Positions 50,809 to 58,939 of a DNA stretch of 64,000 bases are shown piece by piece. The translations under genes and the position numbers were made by a program. Where the stretch lies: the NCBI RefSeq assembly GCF_000621145.1, contig NZ_JHZB01000011.1:54565-118564 (forward strand), written 5' to 3'. Every line of letters begins with the position of its first letter. Within the stretch, counting starts at the first letter, position 1. Under the pieces are notes generated by a model, which saw only the letters and a list, made by a program, of their open reading frames with translations, had not been told where the DNA came from and did no database searches. This stretch comes from Desulfobulbus elongatus DSM 2908 (GTDB lineage: Bacteria; Desulfobacterota; Desulfobulbia; Desulfobulbales; Desulfobulbaceae).

Positions 50809-52500
50809 TCAGTGTTTGGGCAGGAGAATGGTGAACACCGTTCCCGTGCCTACCTTGCTTTGGACTTTCAGTTTGCCGCCCAGTTTTTCGATGATGCTGT
50901 ACGATATCGACAGGCCGAGGCCGGTTCCCTTGCCGACCTCCTTGGTGGTGAAGAACGGATCGAAAATCTTGTCCAGATCGTTTTCGGCAATGCCCTTGCC
51001 GGTGTCGGCGACGTCGATTTCCACCTCGTCGGTCTTGTCGTGGTAGCGGGTGGACACCGTGACCGTGCCGTCGTGGCCGATGGCGTCGATGGCGTTGTTG
51101 AGCAGGTTGAGCACCACCTGCTGGATCTGGGAGAGGTCGCTGGTGATCACCGGCACGTTGTCGGCATACTCCTTGACGATGCGGATGTTGACGTAGCGGG
51201 CCTCGTTTTCGAGAAAGCCGGTGGTTTCGTCGAGCAGGGTGTTGACGTCGATCTTTTCCTTGGCCGGTTCCATCCGGCGGGCGAAGCCGAGCAGGTTGTG
51301 GATGATCTTCCGCGCCCGTCCGACATGCTGCTCGATCTTGTCGACCGATTCGTCGAACTCGGCGAAATTCTTGCTGCCGGCGATGTCCTCCTCGGCCAGG
51401 AGATCCTTGAGCCAGCCGGCCTTTTCGGCGATGGCGGCCAGCGGATTGTTGACCTCGTGGGCGATGCCGGCCGCCATTTTGGAGAGGGCGATCATCTTGT
51501 TGGCCTGGAGGAGCATGTCTGAATTGGCGGCGTTCTCCCGGTCGGTCTCCTTGATCCTGTTGATCAGGGTATTGGTGAACAGGGCCGCTCCGGTGGCGAT
51601 GATCGCCAGGCCGGCCGCCGTGAAGAGCAGCATCCAGTGCTGGCCTTGCACCAGCGGCGAGAGGATTTCATCCGGATTCTCCTTGATGACCAGAATCCAC
51701 TTGGTGTTGTGGATGGGAACGGCAGCGAAGAAGGCGTCCATGCCGCTGTAGGTCACCCGCTCCAGTTTGCTGGCCACGATCGAACTGTAATCGGGATAGG
51801 GATGGGACTTGAGCGAATCAGACGTATATTCCGGAAACGCCGGCACCTCAAGGAAATTGCCGCCGAACCGGGGCCGGGTCTGCAGGACGTTTTTCCGGTT
51901 GACGATGAAGGCGTCGCTCAGGGTGCCGGTCCAGGCTTTCTGGATGATATCGTCGATATTCTTCAGATTGATGGTCACCCTGAGAATCCAGGAGGCGCTT
52001 CTCTCGCGGACCATGATCGCAATGATGAAGTGCGGCGCCTTGCGGAAGCCCATGAAGATATCGCTGATATAGATCCCGTTGGCCTTGACCTCGTTGAACC
52101 AGAATTCGTTCTTGTAGTTGACCTGCTTGAGCAGTTCGTAATAGGGCCCGACATAGGAGAGATGATGGCCCTCGCTGTCGATGATGCCGATGTCCATGTA
52201 GGAATCGGACTTGGCATGCATGATCTCGAATATCTTGTTGAGATAGTCCTCGTCGGTCAACTGCTGAAAGGTGTTGGTGTTGGCGATGGTGAAGAGTTGG
52301 GCGATGCGCTCGCTGAAAAAGAGGTCGATGGCATCCCGCCGGTTCTCGGCCGAGTTGCGCAGGTTTTCCATGACCTTTTCGGTATAGATCCTGTCGAACA
52401 GCTTGTAGAGGGAGAAGTTGACGAACAGCAGCGGGATAACGGAAAAGCCGATGATGGCCAGGCAGTGCTGCCACCAGAGCTTGCGATAATTTCGTTCCAT
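50809..52500 (-). CDS. Cache-domain sensor histidine kinase 4
   Basis: 563 residues from the ATG at 52500 ([10 protein letters not shown]); the frame is open further upstream but low in coding character. Membrane segments at about 14-32 and 289-310 flank a dCache domain with YVGPY...YKNEFWFNE...[13 protein letters not shown] (about 116-158). HisKA with His348 in [11 protein letters not shown]; HATPase with [26 protein letters not shown] and GTGLGLSI. It heads the minus-strand kinase/receiver/PEP-dikinase-like series that runs to 40256. TTGACA at 52637-52632 (minus strand) may be part of its promoter. Confidence 0.93.
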   Translation of the reverse strand: MERNYRKLWWQHCLAIIGFSVIPLLFVNFSLYKLFDRIYTEKVMENLRNSAENRRDAIDLFFSERIAQLFTIANTNTFQQLTDEDYLNKIFEIMHAKSDSYMDIGIIDSEGHHLSYVGPYYELLKQVNYKNEFWFNEVKANGIYISDIFMGFRKAPHFIIAIMVRERSASWILRVTINLKNIDDIIQKAWTGTLSDAFIVNRKNVLQTRPRFGGNFLEVPAFPEYTSDSLKSHPYPDYSSIVASKLERVTYSGMDAFFAAVPIHNTKWILVIKENPDEILSPLVQGQHWMLLFTAAGLAIIATGAALFTNTLINRIKETDRENAANSDMLLQANKMIALSKMAAGIAHEVNNPLAAIAEKAGWLKDLLAEEDIAGSKNFAEFDESVDKIEQHVGRARKIIHNLLGFARRMEPAKEKIDVNTLLDETTGFLENEARYVNIRIVKEYADNVPVITSDLSQIQQVVLNLLNNAIDAIGHDGTVTVSTRYHDKTDEVEIDVADTGKGIAENDLDKIFDPFFTTKEVGKGTGLGLSISYSIIEKLGGKLKVQSKVGTGTVFTILLPKH

Positions 52501-52662
52501 GGCTGTACTATTGTATCGGCTGTCCGCCCGGGAGGCGGGAAAGGGGAGCGGCACCCGTGGCGTCCGTTCATGTCCCTTTCGATGGCATCATTTGTTATCC
52601 GCCTGTAATCACTACAAAGCATGCCGGAGGTTGTCAACGACTTTTCCAGGGAGGCAACGGGC

Positions 52663-53484
52663 TCACGTTGGCGGGTTCTCCGTTGTTTCGGGGAAGGCGC
52701 AGGCCACGTCGCCCAGGCGGACAAGCTCGGAGGGGGCGACCATCATGAGAACCTCGCCGTTGTCGCAGCGCGCGATCCGCGCCGTGCAGAGGGGTTCGCC
52801 GGTGGAGCGGTACACGGCACCTTCCATGCCGGGGCGCAGGAGGTCGCCGCAGGGGAGTTCGCAGGTGATTTCCGTGCCCTGGTCCGTCCGCCGCAGTTTA
52901 TAGATCTCGCCGCAGTGATGGGACTTGAGGTGCCATGCCCACAACCTGCCGAAGAGAAAATTCGCGGCACCGGCAAGCAGGCCGCCGACCGCCAGGCTCA
53001 CGGCGAACAGGTACGGACTGCGTCCGGTCTTCCGGGTGAGGAAGGAGGCGGAATGGGCATGCAAGGTGGCCTCATCGGGCCAGATCCGCACGGTGAAGAC
53101 CAGGCTCGGATTCTGTTTCTCGCCGAACCGGTCCTTGACGGCGATGACGAAATCGCCCTGCCGGGCGTCGGGAGCCACCACGATGAGGCCGCGCCACATG
53201 CTGCCGCCGAGCCAGTATCCTGAAAACACGATTTCGGGCAGAAGCCGGACCGAACCGTCCTTGGGTTCGCCGTCGATGACAAAGTCCTTGATCGCCTCGG
53301 TCCGCGGCGGCATGGGGCCGCTGATCTGGTATCGGCTGTCCGGAAGCAGTTCGATGACCCCCCGCGAGCCGCCGAAGCCGCCGACCAGGGCGTCGGCCAG
53401 GGACAGCAGCGCCCCGACCAGGCACACCATGGCCAGGATGCCGGTGCGTTTTTGCCAGAGAACGTACCGGGCGCCGGCGATCAT
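52663..53484 (-). CDS. two-helix membrane protein of unknown function
   Basis: 273 residues, not recognised. An N-terminal membrane segment (GILAMVCLVGALLSLADALV) and one near 155-175 (LFAVSLAVGGLLAGAANFL) enclose a periplasmic beta-rich domain of about 110 residues. The C-terminal part (about 185-265) lies in the cytoplasm and has three Cys (HHCGEIYKL, ELPCGDLL, ARCDNGEV). The start overlaps the stop of the 73-residue membrane protein gene by four bases. Last gene of the unit with TauE/SafE permease 2 and DUF4881, so a role with that transporter is likely. Confidence 0.7.
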   Translation of the reverse strand: MIAGARYVLWQKRTGILAMVCLVGALLSLADALVGGFGGSRGVIELLPDSRYQISGPMPPRTEAIKDFVIDGEPKDGSVRLLPEIVFSGYWLGGSMWRGLIVVAPDARQGDFVIAVKDRFGEKQNPSLVFTVRIWPDEATLHAHSASFLTRKTGRSPYLFAVSLAVGGLLAGAANFLFGRLWAWHLKSHHCGEIYKLRRTDQGTEITCELPCGDLLRPGMEGAVYRSTGEPLCTARIARCDNGEVLMMVAPSELVRLGDVACAFPETTENPPT

Positions 53485-53702
53485 ATCAGGGCGGGGCGGC
53501 GTTTGCCGAGCACGCGTTTGCCGATGAAGCCGAGGAGCAGGGTGGGAATGAGCAGGGCGAAGAGGGTCTTGAAAAAGGTGGGAGTGAAATCGTCGGGGTA
53601 GAGCGAAGCCCGATACATGGCGACGGCCAGGGCGGCGAGCACCAGGATATTGACGCCGAGCACCAGCAGCTTGTGCAGCAGAAAGAATCTGTATTCCGAC
53701 AT
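53481..53702 (-). CDS. small two-helix membrane protein
   Basis: 73 residues. Two hydrophobic helices (LLVLGVNILVLAALAVAMY and LFALLIPTLLLGFIGKRVLG) with a short loop and a basic C-terminus. Overlaps the next gene by four bases, so the two products probably interact. Unknown function. Confidence 0.7.
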   Translation of the reverse strand: MSEYRFFLLHKLLVLGVNILVLAALAVAMYRASLYPDDFTPTFFKTLFALLIPTLLLGFIGKRVLGKRRPALI

Positions 53703-53722
53703 GGCCTGCCTCTTGTGGGATA

Positions 53723-53750
53723 CCGCGGGCGGAACGCGCTCCGCCCGCGG
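53723..53750 (-). terminator. hairpin between DUF4881 and small membrane genes
   Basis: CCGCGGGCGGA (53723-53733) pairs perfectly with TCCGCCCGCGG (53740-53750), six-base loop, no U-tract. It may reduce readthrough or stabilise the upstream mRNA. Confidence 0.45.
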
Positions 53751-53766
53751 ATAGTGGTGAACGGTG

Positions 53767-54384
53767 TTATCTCTTGTAGATATCGGTCTTGGAGATGTTC
53801 ATGAAGCGCAGGGCCTGACCGGGCGTTCTGTAGGTCAGCCGCACCTCGTCGCCGGCATCCCACGTGCTTTCCGGATAGCTGAGATATTCGTCCGGAATCG
53901 AGAAGGTGCACAGCATTCTCTGGCGGTTGGAATAGATGGTCACCGCCTTCTTCTCCCGATCGATGACCGGGAATTTCTTGGCCTTCTTGGCCTCGCTGTC
54001 ATAGACCAGCGGGTGTTCTCGGTTGATGGACTGCTGCAGATCGAGGATGGTGATCGGTATATCCACCATTTTCTGGGTCTTGGTGTCGAAGATGACGATG
54101 ATCTTCTTCTCGGTGTCCAGTTTCATCCGCTGACCCGGTTTCGGCTCGGGCCCGGTTTCCGCCGGGTCGGTCGGCAGCTTGAAGGCCGACGGCGGCAGGA
54201 CGTCGTACACCGGTTTCTGGGGATCCATGGCGCTGTCATGGATCAGGGTCACTTCCCTGGTGTCCTTGTTGAAGGCGATGGTCCGTCCCTGTTCGACCTT
54301 CGGGTAATCTTCCTTGTTGCATCCCGCGAGGGGGAAGATCAAAGAGGCGGCGGCAAGCGACAGCAATATGTGTGTCCATTTCAT
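53767..54384 (-). CDS. DUF4881-type lipoprotein
   Basis: 205 residues from the ATG at 54384, which has AAGGAGAA eight bases upstream; an earlier in-frame start has no such site. Lipobox LAGC (Cys22). The mature part has repeated short beta-strand units (TIAFNKDTREVTLIHD, KIIVIFDTKTQKMVDI, KAVTIYSNRQRML) and matches from memory the DUF4881 family of sulfate reducers. It is an envelope protein encoded directly downstream of TauE/SafE permease 2, so it may be a periplasmic partner. Function unknown. Confidence 0.75.
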   Translation of the reverse strand: MKWTHILLSLAAASLIFPLAGCNKEDYPKVEQGRTIAFNKDTREVTLIHDSAMDPQKPVYDVLPPSAFKLPTDPAETGPEPKPGQRMKLDTEKKIIVIFDTKTQKMVDIPITILDLQQSINREHPLVYDSEAKKAKKFPVIDREKKAVTIYSNRQRMLCTFSIPDEYLSYPESTWDAGDEVRLTYRTPGQALRFMNISKTDIYKR

Positions 54385-54413
54385 AAGTAGGTTCTCCTTG
54401 TCCAATCGTGCGG

Positions 54414-55469
54414 TTAAGCGCTCAGCTGCTTGCGGCGCAATTCTTCCTTCACCCCCGCAACCATCCGGACGAAGATGTACAGCGACATCAGGCTGACCAG
54501 GCTGAGAACCAGCACGGTGGAGGCGTTGTCAAGAAGCTTGCCGTAACTGGGCAGCCAGGGCTTGACCAGTTTGAGCAGGATGGAGAGCGCGCAGCCGATG
54601 ACCGCGAGGCCGAAGGCGATGCGGATGCCGTAGCCCTTGATGTACTTGGTGGCCACTGCGCCCACCTGGGCGCCCATGGCGGCGCCGATCAGCATGATCA
54701 TGGCGGCGACCAGCTCGGTACGGCCCTTGTAGGTGTAGGTGAGGGCACCGTACAGACCGGAGATGGCAACCTCGAACAGGTCGGTGCCGACGGCGACGTG
54801 GGTCGGGCAGCCGACCATGTAGATCAGGGCGGGCATGCGGATCAGGCCGCCGCCGATGCCGAGGATACCGGCCAGCCAGCCGGTCAGGAAGCTGACGAAA
54901 ATGGGCAGCCAGGCTGAGCAGTAAATGCCCGCTTCCTTGAAATGGATCATCGGCGGGATCTTGATTTTATGCAGGGTCTTGTGCCACTCGACGCCGGTGG
55001 CGCCGGCTTCCAGCTTTTCGCCCTTGGCGGCGGCGGCCCGTTCCTTGGCCCGTCGCTTGGCGACATCGTGGAAGACCATCCAGGCGATCATGGCGAGCAG
55101 GGCGATGTACAGCCAGCGGACAACCTTCTCCACCGAGCCGATCCGCTCAAGCCACATGACCATCTGGGCACCGACCTCGAACCCGATGACCGTGCCCGCC
55201 AGCATGATGAGGCCGAGTTTGTAGTCGACATTGCCGAATTTACCGTGCCGCATGGTGGAAATCAAGGATTTGCCGGCCATGTGGGCGATGTCCGTGCCGA
55301 TGGCGAAGGCCATGGGGAAGCCGAGGATGTTCAGGCCGGGGGTGACCATCCAGGCACCGCCCATGCCGAAGAAACCACCGATGATGCCGACGCCGACGCC
55401 GAGAATGATCAGGCCGGGCCAGAAAATTTTAACGCCCGCAATGGGCATGAGGATATAAAGCCAGTCCAT
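54414..55469 (-). CDS. TauE/SafE family anion permease 2
   Basis: 351 residues, eight or more membrane segments. Twofold repeat GGFFGMGGAWMVTPGLNILG...IGTDIAHM and AGILGIGGGLIRMPALIYMVG...VGTDLFEV. A cytoplasmic loop between halves is Lys/Ala-rich (RRAKERAAAAKGEKLEAG). Shorter than permease 1 and with different partners: a DVU0150-like gene 24 bases upstream and DUF4881 downstream. The family exports sulfite or related anions. Confidence 0.9.
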   Translation of the reverse strand: MDWLYILMPIAGVKIFWPGLIILGVGVGIIGGFFGMGGAWMVTPGLNILGFPMAFAIGTDIAHMAGKSLISTMRHGKFGNVDYKLGLIMLAGTVIGFEVGAQMVMWLERIGSVEKVVRWLYIALLAMIAWMVFHDVAKRRAKERAAAAKGEKLEAGATGVEWHKTLHKIKIPPMIHFKEAGIYCSAWLPIFVSFLTGWLAGILGIGGGLIRMPALIYMVGCPTHVAVGTDLFEVAISGLYGALTYTYKGRTELVAAMIMLIGAAMGAQVGAVATKYIKGYGIRIAFGLAVIGCALSILLKLVKPWLPSYGKLLDNASTVLVLSLVSLMSLYIFVRMVAGVKEELRRKQLSA

Positions 55470-55493
55470 GAGTCGCTCCCTTTCTGTGATGGA

Positions 55494-55790
55494 TTAATGT
55501 TCCGCCAGTTCGCGGGATTTCAGATCGATGCCGATCCATCCCATGACAATGTCCGCCAGGATGCCGAAGAGAACACCGGTGACCGGAATGATGATAATGG
55601 TCAGGATGGCGAACTGCATGTGGCTTTCATTGTACATGTTGGCCCACCATGCCATGACGCCGTCCAGCTTGCGGGTATCCGCCACAATGACGATGGGCGC
55701 ACCGCCGCCACCCGCCGCCAGGGACAGGCTTGGCGCGAACAGGATCAGGCCCAGGACCGTCCACCATAACCGCTGCAAACGTTGTTTCAT
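55494..55790 (-). CDS. DVU0150-like small membrane protein
   Basis: 98 residues. Signal-like N-terminus ending SLAAGGGGAP, a conserved-looking segment ADTRKLDGVMAWWANMYNESH, and one membrane helix (FAILTIIIIPVTGVLFGILAD) before GIDLKSRELAEH. From memory it matches the DVU0150 family found beside TauE/SafE permeases and a sigma-54-type regulator in Desulfovibrio; the same neighbours occur here. It is first in the permease 2 unit and divergent from the regulator. Probable small subunit of the transporter. Confidence 0.75.
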   Translation of the reverse strand: MKQRLQRLWWTVLGLILFAPSLSLAAGGGGAPIVIVADTRKLDGVMAWWANMYNESHMQFAILTIIIIPVTGVLFGILADIVMGWIGIDLKSRELAEH

Positions 55791-56127
55791 TGTCTTCCTC
55801 CTTGTTGTTCATTGTAGGGGTGCGTGGATGCTTCGCTACATGCTTCCGGTTGTATTTGAACCGGGTGACTCTGGAATGAGATCTGAGCGCAACAGAGGGG
55901 GAGTCTGGGCGCTCAGATCGGCCGGCTACACACAACGGGGGAGAGCAGCTCCCGGAGAGTGCACAAGCTGTCAGGCATTAACCAAAAGGCATGCCATTTA
56001 TAGCGCATAAAATTAATCTTTTTGATTCGGCATGTTGTGGTGATGCGTTGCGCATTTGCGCTTTTTGTGCTAAAAAAGGAACAGCGTTGCGTTGTTGAGC
56101 GCAAAGATATCGCAAGGAGAAAAGCGT
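55791..56127. other. divergent promoter region of permease 2 unit and AAA+ regulator
   Basis: 337 bases. It holds a perfect 11-bp inverted repeat (55880-55919, listed separately) and a cluster of TTGCGC-type words near 56044-56105. AAGGAG precedes the regulator start at 56128. A partial -24 element is discussed among the rejected items. Confidence 0.55.
55880..55919. promoter_or_regulatory. inverted repeat, candidate regulator-binding site
   Basis: GATCTGAGCGC (55880-55890) and GCGCTCAGATC (55909-55919) are perfect inverted copies with 18 bases between. The site lies about 90 bases upstream of the DVU0150-like start and 210 upstream of the AAA+ regulator start. It may bind that regulator; a transcript hairpin is the alternative. 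Confidence 0.5.
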
Positions 56128-58677
56128 ATGCGCTATTCCCATCCGCCCCTGCTGGAGCCCATCATTCAGGTCGAGGGATCGATTCTTGCCTGGAGCGTCG
56201 GCAAGTTTCTGGTCTTGATCGGCACGTTGTTGATGAGCGTGATCCTGACGGCCATAGTGGTGCTCACCTATCAGATTGTTGCCGAGTATCTGGATCAGGC
56301 CTATTCCCGGAACGCGCAGATCCGCGCGTTGGCCCAGGCCCATGAAATGAATCAGTTATTGATAGCCGCCAGCTACGAGCTGGATTTCCTGACGAGGATG
56401 CCGCTCACTCCGGAGGCGATGATACATCACTGGGAAGACACGGCTCCGCAGGAACGAAACCGTTATCGGGAAATCGCTTTTCAGGGTTTGGCAGCGGACG
56501 AGCGTTTCGTGTTGCTGAATACCGGAGCGGAGGTCGTCAATGTACCCATCGATCAGGCCATGGGCGGCCGGTTCGGTATTTTTTCCAGCCAGGACCAAAT
56601 GATGGGAAAACCGCCGGGACACATGCAGATCGGCGATCCCATCGAAGTGGTCTATCCCTCGGTTCTCGCCCGGGGGGCCATGAACGCGCTCAATATTTAC
56701 GTCATCCGGCTGACCGCGCCCGTGTACGGCGACAACAATCAGTATAAAGGGCAATTGACCCTCTCAGTCGATCTCATGAGTTTGCGCGATATCGTTTCCC
56801 TCCATACGTCCAAGCATTCCCCACTTTTTCTGCATCCCCAGGAAAGCGAACAGAAAAAGACCTTTTTCTTCGACGCGTCCGGTTGGCTGCTGTTTCAGTC
56901 CGAATCGCCCGATCATTCCCGGGGAGAACTTTCCGTCGATCAATTGCGCATGGGCCTGCCCGGTGATGTCGGTCGGCCCGGATTCACCACCGCCTTCCGT
57001 CCCGGCTCGGTCCATGACCGGTATTGGGCCATGGTGGCCGACATTCAGGCCGGAAAATCAGGGCAGTTGCTTGTTTCCAGACCGTTTTTGACCCCCTCTT
57101 CGAATGACCGGACCCTGTATCTCAGCTATGTTCCGGTCGTGTTTTCCGAGAGTCCGGATTCCCAGCGCATTATCGGTGGCATCGGCTGTGTCGATGCCAG
57201 CTTTGTCTTCATGGCCTCGACATACAGAATTGCCGGCACCTTGGCAGTCTGCCTGCTTGTCGCCGTGATCCTCGTCTTCATCGCCATGTACTTCATCGGT
57301 CACTGCTTCCACCGCCAGTTGGAACGATTGCGCGAGGCGGTCGAACTGCGGGTGGGCAGTGACGAGGCCCCGCCTTTGGCCCTGGAACCGCTTTTTGTCG
57401 AAATCAACCTGTTCCAGCGATCGATCAATATCCTGCTGACCCAATTGCGCATTGCGCGAAGCGATTCGCTGTTGCACGAAGGGTTCATGGAAGGGGATCG
57501 GGCGCGCCAACCCGTGGATTTGGACAAGGAGATCCGCATGAATCCCCTGCTCGATTCCCGGTTGCTGGCCTTGCCGTTGTACGGGATCATCGGCGGCAGC
57601 AGGGCGGTCAACAATTTACGGCAGCAGATCCACAAGGCCTCGCGGGTGCTGGCCGATGTGCTGATTGTCGGCGAGACCGGCACGGGCAAGGAGCTGGCGG
57701 CCGAGGCCATCCACGGGGTCAGCCACCGGTCGCAGGGGCCTTTCATTTCCATCAACTGCGGCGCGCTGGACGAGAACCTGCTGATGGATGCGCTCTTCGG
57801 CCACGTCAAGGGTGCGTTTTCCGAGGCGCATTCGGACCGCAAGGGGGCCTTTGTGGCGGCATCGGGCGGAACCCTGCACCTTGACGAGATCGGCAACGCC
57901 TCGCCCAGGGTGCAGCAGGTGCTGTTGCGCGCCTTGTCCGTCCGGCGTACCCGCCCGCTCGGTTCCGACCAGGACGTGGCCTTCGATGTCCGCATCGTCG
58001 CCGCCACGAATGTCGATCTCATGCAACTCGCCGCTTCCGGTTCGTTTCGGGAGGATCTCTATTATCGACTGGCGGTCATCACGATCAACACCCCGCCCCT
58101 GCGCGAACGGCGGGAGGATATTCCGGTTCTGGTCAAGGCCTTCCTGGAGGAAAACGCGATGGTGTCCGGTTTGCCGCCCCAGCAGATCAGCCGCGGCGCC
58201 CTGGAAAAGCTGATGCAGTATGACTGGCCCGGCAATATCAGGGAATTGCGCAACTGCATCACCCGTTCCCTGGCCTTTGCCGAGGGCAACCTGCTGCTTG
58301 CCGATCATATCCTTTTCGACGAACGAAGTGCTGATGGCGCCGGCGAAACGAATGCTCCCTTGGAAGCTGAACCGGTGCTTCCCGCCTTGCCGCAGCCCAT
58401 CTCGCCGATCACTCCGCCCGGGGCGCCACCGGAGGGATACCTGGCCGATTTCCGGGATTCGGATGGCCTGAGCATGATGCTCAATCCCCGCCAGCGCAGG
58501 GCGTGGACTACGATCACCCGAAACGGCGTGGTCACCCGCAGCGAATATCAGGCAGCGGTGGGCGAGATGATTTCGGTGCGCACCGCTCAATACGATTTGC
58601 GCGATCTGGTCGCCAAGGGCTTGCTGAAAAAATCCGGCAGAGGTCCTTCGTCGCGGTATATGGTCGTCTCGTCGTGA
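56128..58677 (+). CDS. membrane-bound sigma-54-type AAA+ regulator with winged-helix C-terminus
   Basis: 849 residues. Membrane segments at about 27-52 and 367-391 flank a periplasmic sensor domain of about 310 residues. A HAMP-like linker follows, then an AAA+ domain (about 485-730) with Walker A GETGTGKE (515-522), Walker B GGTLHLDEIG (580-589) and WPGNIREL. The sigma-54 contact loop, normally GAFTGA, reads GAFSEA (562-567). The C-terminus (about 780-849) is not a Fis-type helix-turn-helix but looks like a winged helix (NPRQRRAWTTITRNG, RTAQYDLRDLVAKGLL). AAGGAG supports the ATG at 56128. Divergent from the permease 2 unit, its likely target. Confidence 0.85.
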   Translation: MRYSHPPLLEPIIQVEGSILAWSVGKFLVLIGTLLMSVILTAIVVLTYQIVAEYLDQAYSRNAQIRALAQAHEMNQLLIAASYELDFLTRMPLTPEAMIHHWEDTAPQERNRYREIAFQGLAADERFVLLNTGAEVVNVPIDQAMGGRFGIFSSQDQMMGKPPGHMQIGDPIEVVYPSVLARGAMNALNIYVIRLTAPVYGDNNQYKGQLTLSVDLMSLRDIVSLHTSKHSPLFLHPQESEQKKTFFFDASGWLLFQSESPDHSRGELSVDQLRMGLPGDVGRPGFTTAFRPGSVHDRYWAMVADIQAGKSGQLLVSRPFLTPSSNDRTLYLSYVPVVFSESPDSQRIIGGIGCVDASFVFMASTYRIAGTLAVCLLVAVILVFIAMYFIGHCFHRQLERLREAVELRVGSDEAPPLALEPLFVEINLFQRSINILLTQLRIARSDSLLHEGFMEGDRARQPVDLDKEIRMNPLLDSRLLALPLYGIIGGSRAVNNLRQQIHKASRVLADVLIVGETGTGKELAAEAIHGVSHRSQGPFISINCGALDENLLMDALFGHVKGAFSEAHSDRKGAFVAASGGTLHLDEIGNASPRVQQVLLRALSVRRTRPLGSDQDVAFDVRIVAATNVDLMQLAASGSFREDLYYRLAVITINTPPLRERREDIPVLVKAFLEENAMVSGLPPQQISRGALEKLMQYDWPGNIRELRNCITRSLAFAEGNLLLADHILFDERSADGAGETNAPLEAEPVLPALPQPISPITPPGAPPEGYLADFRDSDGLSMMLNPRQRRAWTTITRNGVVTRSEYQAAVGEMISVRTAQYDLRDLVAKGLLKKSGRGPSSRYMVVSS

Positions 58678-58853
58678 GCGTGCAAGAGCGGGAGGCTCTG
58701 CCCCGATGTCTGAAGAAGAGGCAGAAGTGGGAATGGTCGTCGGGCGTTTCTCCTGAACCACCAGCTCGACCGATGTCGTGCGGGTGCCGCTGTCCGACAT
58801 GGTCGGACTGATCGGGTTGCTCGGCCCGCTGGAGCTACCCTGCTTTCGTTCCC

Positions 58854-58894
58854 GGAAAAACGAAAGGGGACCGTCCGTTTCGGACCAGTCCCCT
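58854..58894 (-). terminator. intrinsic terminator after the rhodanese gene
   Basis: On the minus strand, an imperfect stem formed by 58893-58881 and 58877-58866 (AGGGGAC/GTCCCCT outer, GTCCG/CGGAC inner) is followed by TTTCGTTTTT. It lies between the convergent AAA+ regulator and rhodanese genes. Confidence 0.65.
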
Positions 58895-58939
58895 CGCGAC
58901 CGGGCATGGCTCCTGCCGCTGGTCAGGCGACAGCTTTCG

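Noticed and set aside
55981..55996. Sigma-54 promoter for the DVU0150/TauE unit (minus strand)
   Set aside because: A -24-like TGGCATG is present, but the -12 position reads TTGGT and not TTGC(A/T), so the essential GC is missing.
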